From Sycobia sp. Sy_11 (taxonomy: Eukaryota > Arthropoda > Insecta > Hymenoptera > Epichrysomallidae), in NCBI GenBank assembly GCA_018907035.1, contig JACCIC010000226.1, positions 669,001-733,000 on the forward strand: a DNA stretch of 64,000 nucleotides, read 5' to 3'. The notes under the pieces are model-generated. The model did not search any database and was not told the DNA's origin. It worked only from the letters and a program-made list of their open reading frames with translations. The first letter of the stretch is position 1. The number at the start of each line of letters is the position of its first letter. Shown piece after piece: positions 1 to 9,636 of the stretch. The position numbers were made by a program, and so were the translations under genes.

Positions 1-500
1 ATGGTATGAACCTTTTTATTGTTAATGAAAGCTCCCTCAGTAATATTACACTCGCCTCTGAGTGCATTGATTTTCAATATTTTCACTGGTAAATCAGAAT
101 TGTGCTCTGTGTTTTCCTTGAGAATACGCGGAGTAAAGCGGAGAAGACTACCTATCGATGTTTGAGGACTAAGATCTAATGGAACACTGCACTTTATTTC
201 ACTTCTAAACGTGTTATTATTGGCTTTCAAGGAAAAATCAATTTCTTTGGGTTTCAATGTGGTTGATAAAAATTTATGGATATCGTTAATCTCGTAACTA
301 CCGGTGAGAAAAGTAACCACTTCCCACTGTAAATGTAGTTTATTATTTGTATTGTCAATATTCGGAATTGAGTTAAAGGTTAACAGTTCGACTAAGCCTA
401 AAACAAATTTTTTATGCTTTGCAAGTTCAATAGAGGGAAAATAATCAGCTTCTAAAACAGAAGATCTGCCTGATAGAGTCAAAGTAAAACTATCTTCCAT
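1..500 (-). CDS. Penton-like minor capsid protein of Polinton, N-terminal part (runs off window start)
   Basis: An open minus-strand frame begins with ATG at 498-500 and stays open to the window edge (about 166 codons). The segments FVLGLVELLTFNSIPNI, TGSYEI, NNNTFRSEIKC, LRFTPRIL and ALRGECNITEGAFINN match, from memory, the very conserved small jelly-roll minor capsid (penton-base-like, PX) protein of insect Polintons. It would form the pentameric vertices of a virion. It starts 46 nt after the protease stop, in the same direction, so it probably belongs to one late transcription block. No break is visible in the part present; the C-terminus is outside the window. Confidence 0.85.
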   Translation of the reverse strand, partial: MEDSFTLTLSGRSSVLEADYFPSIELAKHKKFVLGLVELLTFNSIPNIDNTNNKLHLQWEVVTFLTGSYEINDIHKFLSTTLKPKEIDFSLKANNNTFRSEIKCSVPLDLSPQTSIGSLLRFTPRILKENTEHNSDLPVKILKINALRGECNITEGAFINNKKVHT

Positions 501-546
501 GACTGATTGACCGAGAATGATTAAATTTAGACAATCAAGTCCTTCT

Positions 547-903
547 TTATAGACTATCGGTTAAGAATTGAAGACAAAGGTGAACACAAATAAATGAATC
601 GAACTTCTGATATCTTTTATAGTTGTATTTTATTTCATTTACATTGAAATATTTCATGAGATCTATGGGAGGCCTTAAATCACCAAAACTGTCAAAGTAC
701 ATTACATCAGAACCTCTCTTTCGATAAGACACCCAATGAGTACCTTTATTCTGTGAATCATCAAGATTAACAATAGCAGATTCGTTGTACCATAGACCAT
801 TATGAGGCAGATTATTTCTCATGAAAACGCCTCGAAAATATGGAATTTTTAATATACGTGTATATTTCATAAGATCATAATCTGATAATACGCGATTTGG
901 CAA
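547..903 (-). CDS. Adenovirus-type (adenain-like) cysteine protease of Polinton
   Basis: This 118-residue frame has the Polinton maturation protease signature. A catalytic His sits in GTHWVSY (about residue 56), an acidic residue in MYFDSFG (Asp71) and the nucleophile in FICVHLCLQFL (Cys106). In family members the protease cleaves virion precursors. All three triad positions are kept, although the residue after the nucleophile Cys is Val, where I expect Gly. The frame has no in-frame ATG before Met12; it opens with TTG just after an in-frame TGA, so the true start codon seems lost or shifted by one base. It follows the PLA2-domain gene by a few bases, consistent with one polycistronic or overlapping late unit. 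Confidence 0.88.
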   Translation of the reverse strand: MPNRVLSDYDLMKYTRILKIPYFRGVFMRNNLPHNGLWYNESAIVNLDDSQNKGTHWVSYRKRGSDVMYFDSFGDLRPPIDLMKYFNVNEIKYNYKRYQKFDSFICVHLCLQFLTDSL

Positions 904-906
904 AGT

Positions 907-1695
907 TCAATCGAAGTTTTTTTTTTTAACTTGTCCGTATCCGATATGTGGTTTCAGAAATAACACCATTCCATGCTTATATGGCATAAGATAGAGACCT
1001 TTACCTAAAGCAATAGCTTCCATCGTCTTATTATGTCGCTTAGTTTCTTTATAATCTTTGTGTGCAGCTTTAGCACTATTTACTGCTTTTGCTAGTCCAG
1101 CAGCACCTCTTGCTAGGGCACCAGTTGCACTGAATCCTGCAAATAGTGGTATAAGAAATGGAAGAACTCCACTAATTTTAGATGGAAGTGGTAGAATACG
1201 TGGAACGATAACTTTCTTTTTTCCACCATTGTTTTTAACAGCTTGATGAGCACCCTTTAATACAGATTGAATGACTTTGTGCGAATTTTTGCTTGCTGTT
1301 AATGATTTTTTCGCTGCCGTAACCAACTTGCTGAATTTTAGTCCCATTCCAGTTTTTGCCTTTAATTTCAAAGCACTTGTAACAGCTAGAGTAGCGGCTT
1401 TCTCAGCAAGAGTAGAATCATTTGCTTTAACCCGTTGCCAAGCCTTATCAGCAAGCTTTATATCAGCAATATTACGATTACTATTTTTATTGGCATACTG
1501 CATGTCATGTTCTTTACATGCCTGATCAAGCGGATTAATTCCTGGATCACCTCTTTTTATTCGCTTCTTTAATTTAGTTCCTGAACCACAGTATTGATAT
1601 CCAGGAAGATGTATTTCAAATGGTAAATTGTTGATTACTCTATCGAGTAATCTTCCGCCACGTTTCGACTGTTTTCGAGATTTATGAACAAGCAT
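907..1695 (-). CDS. Phospholipase A2-domain virion protein of Polinton
   Basis: The frame is intact, 262 residues, starting with ATG at 1693-1695. The N-terminal part carries a PLA2-like domain: a calcium-loop-like YCGSG at residues 35-39 and the catalytic His-Asp pair in ACKEHDMQY (residues 63-64), in the arrangement of parvovirus VP1 PLA2 domains. A basic Ala/Lys-rich middle follows, then a hydrophobic stretch near residues 170-205 and a conserved tail with GKGLYLMPYKHG. In adintoviruses and Polintons such proteins are thought to be membrane-active virion components. It heads the minus-strand late block and is divergent from the ATPase gene across 97 nt. It is one of the few fully open genes in this element. 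Confidence 0.85.
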   Translation of the reverse strand: MLVHKSRKQSKRGGRLLDRVINNLPFEIHLPGYQYCGSGTKLKKRIKRGDPGINPLDQACKEHDMQYANKNSNRNIADIKLADKAWQRVKANDSTLAEKAATLAVTSALKLKAKTGMGLKFSKLVTAAKKSLTASKNSHKVIQSVLKGAHQAVKNNGGKKKVIVPRILPLPSKISGVLPFLIPLFAGFSATGALARGAAGLAKAVNSAKAAHKDYKETKRHNKTMEAIALGKGLYLMPYKHGMVLFLKPHIGYGQVKKKNFD

Positions 1696-1792
1696 CTTCG
1701 ATTACTATTTTATAACTGCTTTTAAAAAACTATAAAACATGCATTTATATATTTTCATCGTTCAATGATATATTCGACTTAGTCACGGGAAC
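1696..1792. promoter_or_regulatory. Divergent promoter between late block and ATPase block
   Basis: This 97-nt AT-rich spacer separates two divergent start codons. On the plus strand TTATATATTT lies about 40 nt before the ATPase ATG. On the minus strand TTATAAAATAG lies about 15-25 nt before the PLA2-protein ATG and TTTTATAG lies further upstream. The position and TATA-like motifs suggest a shared bidirectional promoter; no experimental evidence is implied. Confidence 0.4.
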
Positions 1793-2488
1793 ATGGATTT
1801 CACTGAGCAAACAATCAAACTCCCCATCTCCAACTTTGATTTTGGAATCGAGAAAAAAAGGAAAAGGCGGCATAGAGAGTTACTACTAGATAGTATACAA
1901 GCAGTATTCTGCGGCCCATCAAACTGCGGGAAAACAAATAGCTTATTAGCTTTAATCACTCATCCCAACGGCCTTAGATTCGAGAATGTGTATATTTATT
2001 CAAAATCGTTAAATCAGCCAAAGTATCAATTTCTGCAAAAAATTTTAGAACCTATTGAAGGTGTGACATATCTGTCGTTTAGTGAACATGAATCTGTAAT
2101 ATCACCAGATGAAGCATTGCCCAATTCAATTATGATTTTTGATGATGTAGCTTGTGAGAAGCAGGATAACGTGAGAGCATTTTTCTGCATGGGGAGACAT
2201 GAAAGTGTAGACTGCTTCTACCTATGCCAATCATATGCTCATATTCCAAAACATCTTCTTAGGGATAATATTAATTTGTTAGTAATTTATCGTTAAGATG
2301 ATTTGAATTTAAAACATATTTATGAGGATCATGTCAATACTGATCTGACTTTTAACGACTTTCGAAATCTTTGTTCTGAATGCTGGAAAAATGATAAATA
2401 TGGATTTGTTGTCATTGACAAAGATAGAGCGATGGATAGTGGAAGATACAGAAAGGGCTTTGACTGCTTTGCAATAAAAAGAAATTAA
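1793..2488 (+). pseudogene. FtsK/HerA-type packaging ATPase of Polinton, one internal stop
   Basis: The protein would be the genome-packaging ATPase. Walker A is GPSNCGKT at residues 41-48 and Walker B is SIMIFDD near residues 112-118, followed by the conserved GRHESVDCFYLCQSYAHIPK segment with the sensor-like Gln. The frame is broken by a single in-frame TAA at 2294-2296. Downstream, the same frame continues with a conserved C-terminal part to 2486-2488, about 230 codons in all. Only this nonsense change separates the gene from an open frame, so inactivation looks recent compared with the polymerase. It starts the rightward block that ends with the integrase. Confidence 0.87.
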
Positions 2489-2534
2489 AAAAATCTTAAT
2501 GACTCAGTTCAATTTTACATAGCAACACGATATC

Positions 2535-3449
2535 ATGTCGGAATTTGAAAAAGACAAGAATATCTTTAGCGAGCTCTTGCAAGCTCGTAAAGCCATTAGA
2601 AAAAAATCGGCACTATTGAAACAGGAGAGAGAGAATCTCGAAAAAGTTGTAGGTGATACATTGAAACCAGTCATTACACCCATTGAAAAGCTTGTCGAAT
2701 CAAAAAATTTGCAATCTTCTAATCTCATTTCGGACGATTACAGGATTAAAAAGCCAACTACATCTCAAAAAAAATTAAGTTTTATGTTAGATACAGATAT
2801 AATATACGCTCAGCTTCCATAAAAGATTTTGATTCCGATGATGATTTTGCCTCATTGGACAACTCAATGATGAATTCAACATTTAAATCGATGCACGAAG
2901 ACAGTGTTAAAACCAATATTTTAGATCAAAGCCGCAGTAAATTTGATAACATATATGGAGTAAGAAATATTGGAGGAGCATACATGCTTGTTGATTCTGA
3001 AATTAAATTTGATGATAATAAAACAAAAGTGAAAGATTTAACTTATCCTAAAAGTAATGGACTAATGGAGCTACTCATAAAAAAAGAACCAGACGACAAA
3101 CTGATAAGTTCAGCAGATCGTGAGAATTATCGCAGTGTTCTGGAAGCAACAAGTGCTCACCGGAAAAAACGTAGCACAGATGGATCTATACGCTCATCCA
3201 AGAGTCGAAAATATTTCAACATCATTGCACCGATGTTTCGCAACGGTGCTACTCGTACAAAAAATCTTACCTAAATATAAAATAGCAAAGAAAAATTCTT
3301 CAATAGAGTTAGTGTACTGGGATGATCCGAATGAGATTGTTGAGAGACTAAGATTACTAACTGCCGAACAATCCGCTGGAAATAACAATCACGTCAATAA
3401 AATTCGATCCATTATTGAAGAATTACGCGAAATAAGATGCATATATTGA
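2535..3449 (+). pseudogene. Conserved Polinton protein with C-terminal YWDDPNE...IIEELRE motif, frameshifted
   Basis: The N-terminal part (2535-2822) is charged and predicted helical/coiled coil. The frame shifts by one base near 2805-2825, where it meets a TAA, and then continues in another frame to about 3270. A second shift returns to the first frame, ending at 3447-3449. The C-terminal segment ELVYWDDPNEIVERLRLL and IRSIIEELREIR is a hallmark of a conserved but functionally unassigned protein found between the ATPase and other structural genes in insect Polintons (from memory). It lies 46 nt after the ATPase and 31 nt before the next ORF. I assign no enzymatic role; a structural or scaffolding role is only a guess from context. 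Confidence 0.7.
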
Positions 3450-3480
3450 TACGTTCATAGACGATTTAATCAGTAGCAAC

Positions 3481-3888
3481 ATGAGTCTTGACGTGTTTGG
3501 AAGAACGTTAGAGATCTCGAAAGGGAGTCGAAGTCCTCGAGATATTGGCTTCAATACTACATTGGATGGAAATTATGATATCGAAAGTAAACAACTTTGT
3601 AATATTGGGGAAGCTAAAGAAGAAAATGATGCAATTAGCGTGAAAATTTTGAATATAACACTAAAGACCCAAGTAGATGTGTTATCATTTGAAATTTCGA
3701 AATTGGTTAAATACGTTCAAGATTGTGAGCAAAGGCATGAAGGTATTCGCTTGTCCATAGATGCAAAACTGGGGGATCTTATTAAAAAATATGATAATTT
3801 GAAAGAGAACGTAACGGAACTTGTTAAAAACACAAATAATATTATAAAAGAGATTGAAAAAAAATATGTATCGCGAAAAAGCGGTTGA
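3481..3888 (+). CDS. Coiled-coil Polinton protein beginning MSLDVFGR, probable truncated fibre-like protein
   Basis: This 135-residue open frame starts with MSLDVFGR, followed by a short basic/Pro segment, then DGNYDI and KQLCNIGEA, and then about 90 residues of heptad-like helix to the C-terminus. I recall the same N-terminal pattern, often with a short collagen-like stretch, in an uncharacterised Polinton protein that may be fibre-like. Its last 35 nt overlap the integrase frame in another register and the C-terminus (KKYVSRKSG) looks arbitrary. An internal deletion may therefore have fused its 3' end to the middle of the integrase gene. The ORF itself has no stop or shift. Confidence 0.6.
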   Translation: MSLDVFGRTLEISKGSRSPRDIGFNTTLDGNYDIESKQLCNIGEAKEENDAISVKILNITLKTQVDVLSFEISKLVKYVQDCEQRHEGIRLSIDAKLGDLIKKYDNLKENVTELVKNTNNIIKEIEKKYVSRKSG

Positions 3889-4744
3889 AGAGTTGCACAA
3901 ACCAGCACGTCGTAGATATGAGCGAAGAAAATATGATATACGTGCAATAGATGAGACATGGCAGGCTGATCTTGTAGAAATGATTCCTTTCTCGAAAGAC
4001 AATAAAGGTTTTCGTTATTTATTCACTGTCATTGATATATTTTCAAAATTTGTATGGACCATTCCAGTAAGGTCAAAGAGTGGCATTGATGTTCCTAAGG
4101 ATATGAATGAGATATTGAAACAAGGACGAGTACCATCTAATCTACAAACTGATCAAGGAAAAGAATTTTACAATTCTCACTTTCAAAATCTCATGAAAAA
4201 GTATAAAATAAAGCTATATTCTTCGCACAGTAATCTTCATGCAAGCATATGTGAACGATTTAATAGAACGTTAAAAAATGCAATGGATGGATATCCTACC
4301 AGATTTACTCATTCAGATTCAAGAAAGCATCGAACAATAGGAATTGAGCCTTCAAATGTAACCAAAAGAAATGCAGAAGACATAAAGAAGCATTTTCCAA
4401 TTGAAAATATGAATATGAAAAAAGCAAAATACAAAGTAGGAGATAATGTACGAATAAGTAAAATAAAAAATATTTTTGAAAAAGGATATACACCAAACTG
4501 GTCAACTGAAATTTTTACAATCACAAGAGTTATAAAGACTAATGCAATAACCTATCACATTAAAGATTATTATGATAAAACTGTCTCTGGTGGCTTTTAT
4601 GAGAGTGAAATGCAAAAAACTAAGTATCCTAAAATTTATCTAGTTGAAAAAGTATTAAAGAAAAGTCGTAATCGCGTATACGTAAAGTGGCTAGGATACA
4701 GTAGTCAACATAATAGTTGGATAGATAAAAATGAAGTTTTTTAA
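3854..4744 (+). CDS. Polinton integrase (rve family) with C-terminal chromodomain, N-terminally truncated
   Basis: This 296-codon frame holds the catalytic core: Asp39 in WQADLVEM, Asp100 in LQTDQGKEF and Glu134 in SICERFNRT, which make the DDE triad of a retroviral-type integrase. A chromodomain-like end (YLVEKVLKK, VYVKWLGYSSQHNSWI) follows at about residues 258-296 and would guide insertion to chromatin. The usual N-terminal HHCC zinc finger is absent: the frame begins just before LHKPARRRY, where it overlaps the previous ORF. Residues after RTLKNAM seem to lack a short segment before RKHRTIGI. The triad is intact but both deletions argue against function. Confidence 0.87.
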   Translation: MKKNMYREKAVEELHKPARRRYERRKYDIRAIDETWQADLVEMIPFSKDNKGFRYLFTVIDIFSKFVWTIPVRSKSGIDVPKDMNEILKQGRVPSNLQTDQGKEFYNSHFQNLMKKYKIKLYSSHSNLHASICERFNRTLKNAMDGYPTRFTHSDSRKHRTIGIEPSNVTKRNAEDIKKHFPIENMNMKKAKYKVGDNVRISKIKNIFEKGYTPNWSTEIFTITRVIKTNAITYHIKDYYDKTVSGGFYESEMQKTKYPKIYLVEKVLKKSRNRVYVKWLGYSSQHNSWIDKNEVF

Positions 4745-4956
4745 TTTAATTATTCTATAAATCAAATTAATAAATTATACTAATTTATGTAAGAATAGTT
4801 TTAAGGACATTGGTTTTTCAGTAAATAAGAAAACAACATTGCAATATTTTTATAATCTGATTTATTTATGTAATTATTATGCATACATGTATATCATTAT
4901 TATTTGACAAATAAATGATTTTTTTTTAACATGAAATATATTTATTGAATTCTTTC
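4745..4956. other. Convergent non-coding spacer inside the Polinton
   Basis: AT-rich sequence between the 3' ends of the integrase (plus) and the small conserved protein (minus). AATAAA-like motifs occur (for example AAATAAATGATT at 4910-4921 on plus), fitting shared polyadenylation signals. No gene is seen. Confidence 0.4.
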
Positions 4957-5262
4957 TTACGAAGTACATTGTTCAAATTTAAAACAACTTCCGCCTTGAT
5001 AAAGTAAAAATAAACATTGTTTATTTGCAATATTTGCTAGATTTGCAAAAAATTCTGGGTCCTTTAATATTGCTGACGATATCTTTTATGGTAAAAATAT
5101 TTAAAAACTATCGTCAAGTTCTGCTACAATTTTCGCACCATATCGAGTGTTAACTAGCTCGAGAGCATTCGTCATATACTGCTTTTTTTTCTCCAATTCT
5201 GTACATTTCTTCGTTGGCAGGAACTCGCTCTCGGCAATTTTATTTAGAGTAGCTAGATCCAT
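4957..5262 (-). pseudogene. Small conserved Polinton protein (MDLATLNKIAE...), two internal stops
   Basis: A frame starts at ATG 5260-5262 and reads MDLATLNKIAESEFLPTKK, then TRYGAKIVAELDDSF. A TAA at 5101-5103 interrupts it and a second TAA lies at 5086-5088. The same register then continues through ISSAILKDPEFFANLANI to a terminal TAA at 4957-4959, about 100 codons in all. The pattern 'FLPTKKC ... TRYG..IV.ELDD' resembles a short protein repeatedly found beside polymerase genes of insect Polintons, perhaps a nucleic-acid-binding (OB-like) protein; that role is only an inference. It follows the polymerase on the same strand, just after a candidate intron. Confidence 0.6.
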
Positions 5263-5263
5263 T

Positions 5264-5351
5264 CTATATAACAAAGAAAAAATGAATAAATTAAAATTAT
5301 GAATATAATTCTTTGTTTGTCCTTTAAACAGAATATAAACTGAAATTTTAC
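5264..5351 (-). other. Candidate spliceosomal intron ahead of the small conserved ORF
   Basis: On the minus strand a good donor (CAAG then GTAAAA) and a good acceptor (TTTTTTCTTTGTTATATAG) enclose 88 nt ending one base before the ATG of the small ORF. It would be a 5'-UTR intron in a transcript running on from the polymerase 3' region. Its size nearly equals the 87-nt intron inside the polymerase gene. Confidence 0.4.
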
Positions 5352-5419
5352 CTTGAGAATTAGTTGAGTTTTGTTTTCTTTTGAGGAGGTGAGTAGTTTC
5401 GTTCGACTTCTTCAACTGC

Positions 5420-8400
5420 TCAAATGAGCTCTTCATCATCATCGGTCTCTTCATATAGATTATTCCCGACTTCAACTTTTTCCCTTTCTATTGAGCTTAT
5501 CCCCTCCAGCATTGTCAAAATTTCTTCAGGATTCCATTCGTTCATTACTTCAAGTGATACATCATATTCAATGGTGATTGGTTTGCCTTCATTGCCATAA
5601 AGCGTTACCTCCTCCCGTGTCACTCTATTTTCATTCGTTTCGATGTTCCCCCTCTCTTCTGCATGTACCTCTACACGGGTCACTCTAGATTCATTACTGA
5701 CTTCATGTCTTAGTTCTCCTACATCACTATCTATCCCCACTCCAACTGCTCTTTCATTAGTCTCCATGTAAGCGTTCTTTACCTCGATGTCTCCCTCTTT
5801 TGGATGATTTGCTTCGTTTAATATTTGCCTCTCTATTTCACATGCAGCTTGTGCCATCTGTTCTTCCATAATTCTATAGTGCCCCCACGGTAAAGTATCT
5901 GTACTATTTGTTAGTAAGAATCTTTTATCATCATATGGACTTAAAGCAATTTATTTCTGTTTTTCAGTATATACTATATGTAATTTAGAACGGATGTTAC
6001 ACTGCTCGCGATGTATAATGACGAGGTCATCAAGACATTTTCGATAACCTTCAAATGTAATTGTCTTCTTTACAACATTCGATTTTATACCTTTAGCTTT
6101 TTTTACTATTTCTCCTCCATCCACTAAAATACTATACATTTTGCTCCGTAAACCAATAAATTCCATCATAATTTTTCCATTACATTCGTCCTTCATTAAT
6201 CCTGGTATTTTTTTATTTGATCGAAGTATTCCATACGGATTATTTTCATCATTGTCAGAAGTATCAAATCTGTGAATATCTTCTTTCATAATTTTATACA
6301 TATCAATGTCTTCCACGTCGTATATCAAACTGTCGGTGTCAGTATATAGCAGTTTACATTTTTCTCCCACTCGCTTTTTCAGATAAGAATAGTGAAAATC
6401 ATGAACTAGTGTCTTTGATAAGTCCAGAATGCAAAAACCAACGTATATAGGTTTTTGAATTGTAACACTTGTCGTTATTGAGCTGTATAGCAACCAAATT
6501 TTCATCGAAAATTGCACAGCTATGAAAATTGGGTAAAGCTATACGTGCTTCTGCTCCATATCGACCTGTAAATTTATTCACTAATCGTACATCCACACGA
6601 GATCTTTCTTTCTCGATGCACTTTCCATAAACTGCATTAATTAACAGCTTGTAAAAGAGTTTTTCAAATTCATTCTTTGCTCGTTTTCTCCTTTCTGTAT
6701 TAAACTCTATGTATGGCTTAAGCCATGGTTTTTGCTCAAAACTCAAAATTCTATATATCTTTTTTAGCCGAAGACCATTATCCAGTGCCTGTTTGAGTGT
6801 TCGATAGTGAATAACATATATTTTCTTATCGTCCAAAGTAATAAGAAGTTTCTTCTGCGATGAGCCTGGAGGTGTACGATGCTCTGCACAGAAAGGTAAA
6901 TCACGATGTTCGTCATGAATTTCTTCAGGATACTCTAAATATACCTCAGCAATATAGCCTATATCTGAATCTGCTGGAGCATTAAAAAAATCTGGATTAG
7001 ATTCATAGTCAATCCATTTAAATTTTCCCGTTGGCAGATTTTGTGCCATCGCCCATCCATATAAATTATTAATATCATAATATAAAAGTGTTTTTTTTTT
7101 CTTGTTTTTATCGTATGACAAACCCATGTACGGATTATTTGCCTTCGTTATTTATTTGCATTCCTCCTCGAATGCCTGATTCGATGAATAATAACATATC
7201 AATATCTGTTAGAAGTTCCAATTCAAATTTCGTCATTTTAAGAGCTGTTGCAAATGTCAATCCGGGAATTCTGTAAAAGTCAGCAGGGCATAAGCCGTAG
7301 GCTTCATCAGATGTTTCTCGAAAACTTTCAAACACAACAGCTAACCGTAAAACATCTGTTTTTACATATAAGTCGGAATATTCTCCTAAAGTTGCGATAT
7401 TGAATCTATCCCATACTTGAACAGCATGCATGTAGTCTTCATCGGTAATATGTGAATCGGTTAATTGGTTGTAAAATTCGTTTTTCTCTGGCAGTTTTGT
7501 ACAGGTTAATTTATCTAATCCATCTACAAAATCGTATGGAAATATACCTTTCCGCCTATGAAGATGAATATTTTCATTTAAAAATCCATCTAATTCAAAT
7601 TCCTTTACAGCTAATGGTACATTTTGTAGATATGATGCTCATTTTTCTAAAGATGATGGTAAAAATCGCCATGAATCAATAAATCTAAAACTCACATCAC
7701 ATCCATCTATGAACTTGGTAAATGAAATATACTTTTCTTTGGTGGGGTATTAGAGAAACTCGACCTTTCATCAACGAAGACGTACCAACTTCTTTTGAAA
7801 TAAAGTGTATGTCATAATTAAGATTATGGAAAATAACAGGAATAAATCTCGAGTCTTTATAATTCAAGTTACATGAATTATGAGCTGCTCCTCTGAAACT
7901 GGAGAGAAAAAAATTATTATTTTTCTTTTCTCTTTTTATCTAGATAAAATATTGAATAAATTATAAAATAATCCAGTAAACACACCGTCCTGTAAGATGG
8001 CAATGATCTCGTACAGGAAATTGATCCTTTTCAAATTTATTGCCACATATATGACAAACAGACGACCATCGAAACTGTAATTCTTAACAATCAGCCAATT
8101 TCATTAGTTTTGGGGTCTTATAGAGTCGATCGATATGCTCTCCAATGGATTTGAGTTCACGAACAAACTGTGCAGGTGTCTCGTCATCTGTACTCTTCTG
8201 TCTATACGATTTGTAAGTCGACAATTTGTCATCATAACTACATTTTAAATAATATCCAATGCTATACGCTTCGTGACGCTGAAAAGCGTTTTCATTTTGA
8301 GTAGACTGTAACAGACATTCGAAATCTGCATAAATGACAAATGGAACTTTCTCACTCTTTTTATGTTCTTTAAATTTAAGAATGTTATTGGAATTATTTG

Positions 8401-9636
8401 GCAAATTTATTTTGCATTCGCTCATATTCTTACAACAGTATTCGTGATTTTTCAGCTTCTCTTCATTATAAAAAATTTGTAAGCACCTTTCGCAATGAAA
8501 TGATTTTGCATGGGCTTTATTCAATTGTGAGCTTAAAAGTCTGGATAAACTTTTAATCCAAACATAATGGTATTTCGGCGAGCTAGCATTATCATCATGA
8601 ATACTATTTTCTTCGAATTCATCGATGTAGTAGTCTTGAATGAGGAGAAGGTTTACATGTTTCTCCTTCTTGTTGGATGTAATGTGACAAGGTGCTACCT
8701 CATATTTCTGTCCAATCTTTCTAAGCATATACACATTTACAGAAATAATATTTAATTTTTCGAATTTTGCAGCATCTTTCAGTTTAAATGGAAATTCAAT
8801 ATCACCAAAGTTCAATTCAATCGTATACTGCTAATAATTCTGGACCCTTTGAGGATTAATTACATTAGGATATAAAGCTGAAAGTATAGCATATTTAAAG
8901 CACTGATTATCACTATTACGAATATTAACATATGCCTTTTTTGATATTATGAACTTCGGAAGAGGTATATATGATCTGCCCTTGTGTGGACAAAATTTTT
9001 TCATGTTGATGCACTTATAATACTTTTCAAGGTCCATCCTGAATCCTTTTCCTGAAACTCTTCCAAATGTGCAAGAAGAGGATTCCTATTATATTTCTTA
9101 AACCATTTCAGTAAATCGTTGGACAGGTAAACTGTAGCACTGTGTGTCGTAAAATATTTCATATCGGTCAATTCCTCACCATTTTTCTGTACGGCAAACT
9201 GTGACATGAAATCAGAATTTACTTTGATTGCACTAAATTCTTGTAAGCATGCTTTCACCTTATTTTGAAAGATCTTTTCTGCGTCAGTTAAAAAGCTGAG
9301 AATGTCTAGATGATTCAAATTTACAACTACACCAGACCTAATTCGATTTTTAAACGCAGATTGAATATCACACCATTCCACCTTAGCTTCTGTCTCGTCA
9401 GAGTGAAGACTTCCTCTATGATGAAGGTGTCATTCAAGTCCTGCTTGTATACACAAAATGTTAACAAAACAAGTGGAACACTTTTGCTTTTCTCCTCGAG
9501 AAAGATTAGAATCTTCCATTTTTCCCCTCACTTCCTTCATGGATAAATCAACTTTACTGCACATGTGTACAGTTTCTAAAATTCCACGGTAAAGTTGCAC
9601 AAGACGTTTGATAGATGCAATTGAAGCCATTTTCAC
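5420..9636 (-). pseudogene. Protein-primed type B DNA polymerase of Polinton, multiply broken
   Basis: Consecutive conserved segments define a polymerase of about 1,370 codons. In order they are an N-terminal domain (IASIKRLVQLYR, KVEWCDIQSAFKNRIRSG, YIPLPK, FGDIEFP), an exonuclease motif YADFECLL near 8310, an EndoVII/HNH-like CHICG...RDHCHLTG segment split by an intron, WRFLPSSL, a palm motif YYDINNLYGWAM, motif B KLLINAVYGK and motif C LLYTDTDSLI near 6340. In-frame stops lie at 9430-9432, 8831-8833, 8084-8086, 7639-7641 and 5951-5953. One-base shifts lie near 9010-9035, 7730, 7130 and 6450. After the usual end (LPWGHY) the same frame continues into an acidic tail of about 150 residues ending EETDDDEELI. 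The gene would replicate the element from a protein primer; this copy cannot. Confidence 0.93.
7899..7985 (-). other. Spliceosomal intron within the Polinton polymerase gene
   Basis: The conserved block HCHLTG-R-FRGAAHN is interrupted by exactly 87 nt that begin GTGTGTTT and end TTTTTTTCTCTCCAG. Removing them joins a CG/T split codon in phase with no residue lost. The boundaries are therefore fixed by protein conservation as well as by GT-AG signals. Confidence 0.8.

Noticed and set aside
7088..7682. Plus-strand ORFs at 7.1-7.7 kb
   Set aside because: They are antisense shadows of conserved polymerase coding sequence.
9005..9040. An intron explaining the polymerase register change near 9.02 kb
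   Set aside because: The conserved segments on both sides nearly abut and differ by one base; there is no GT-AG pair with room for an intron, so it is a frameshift.
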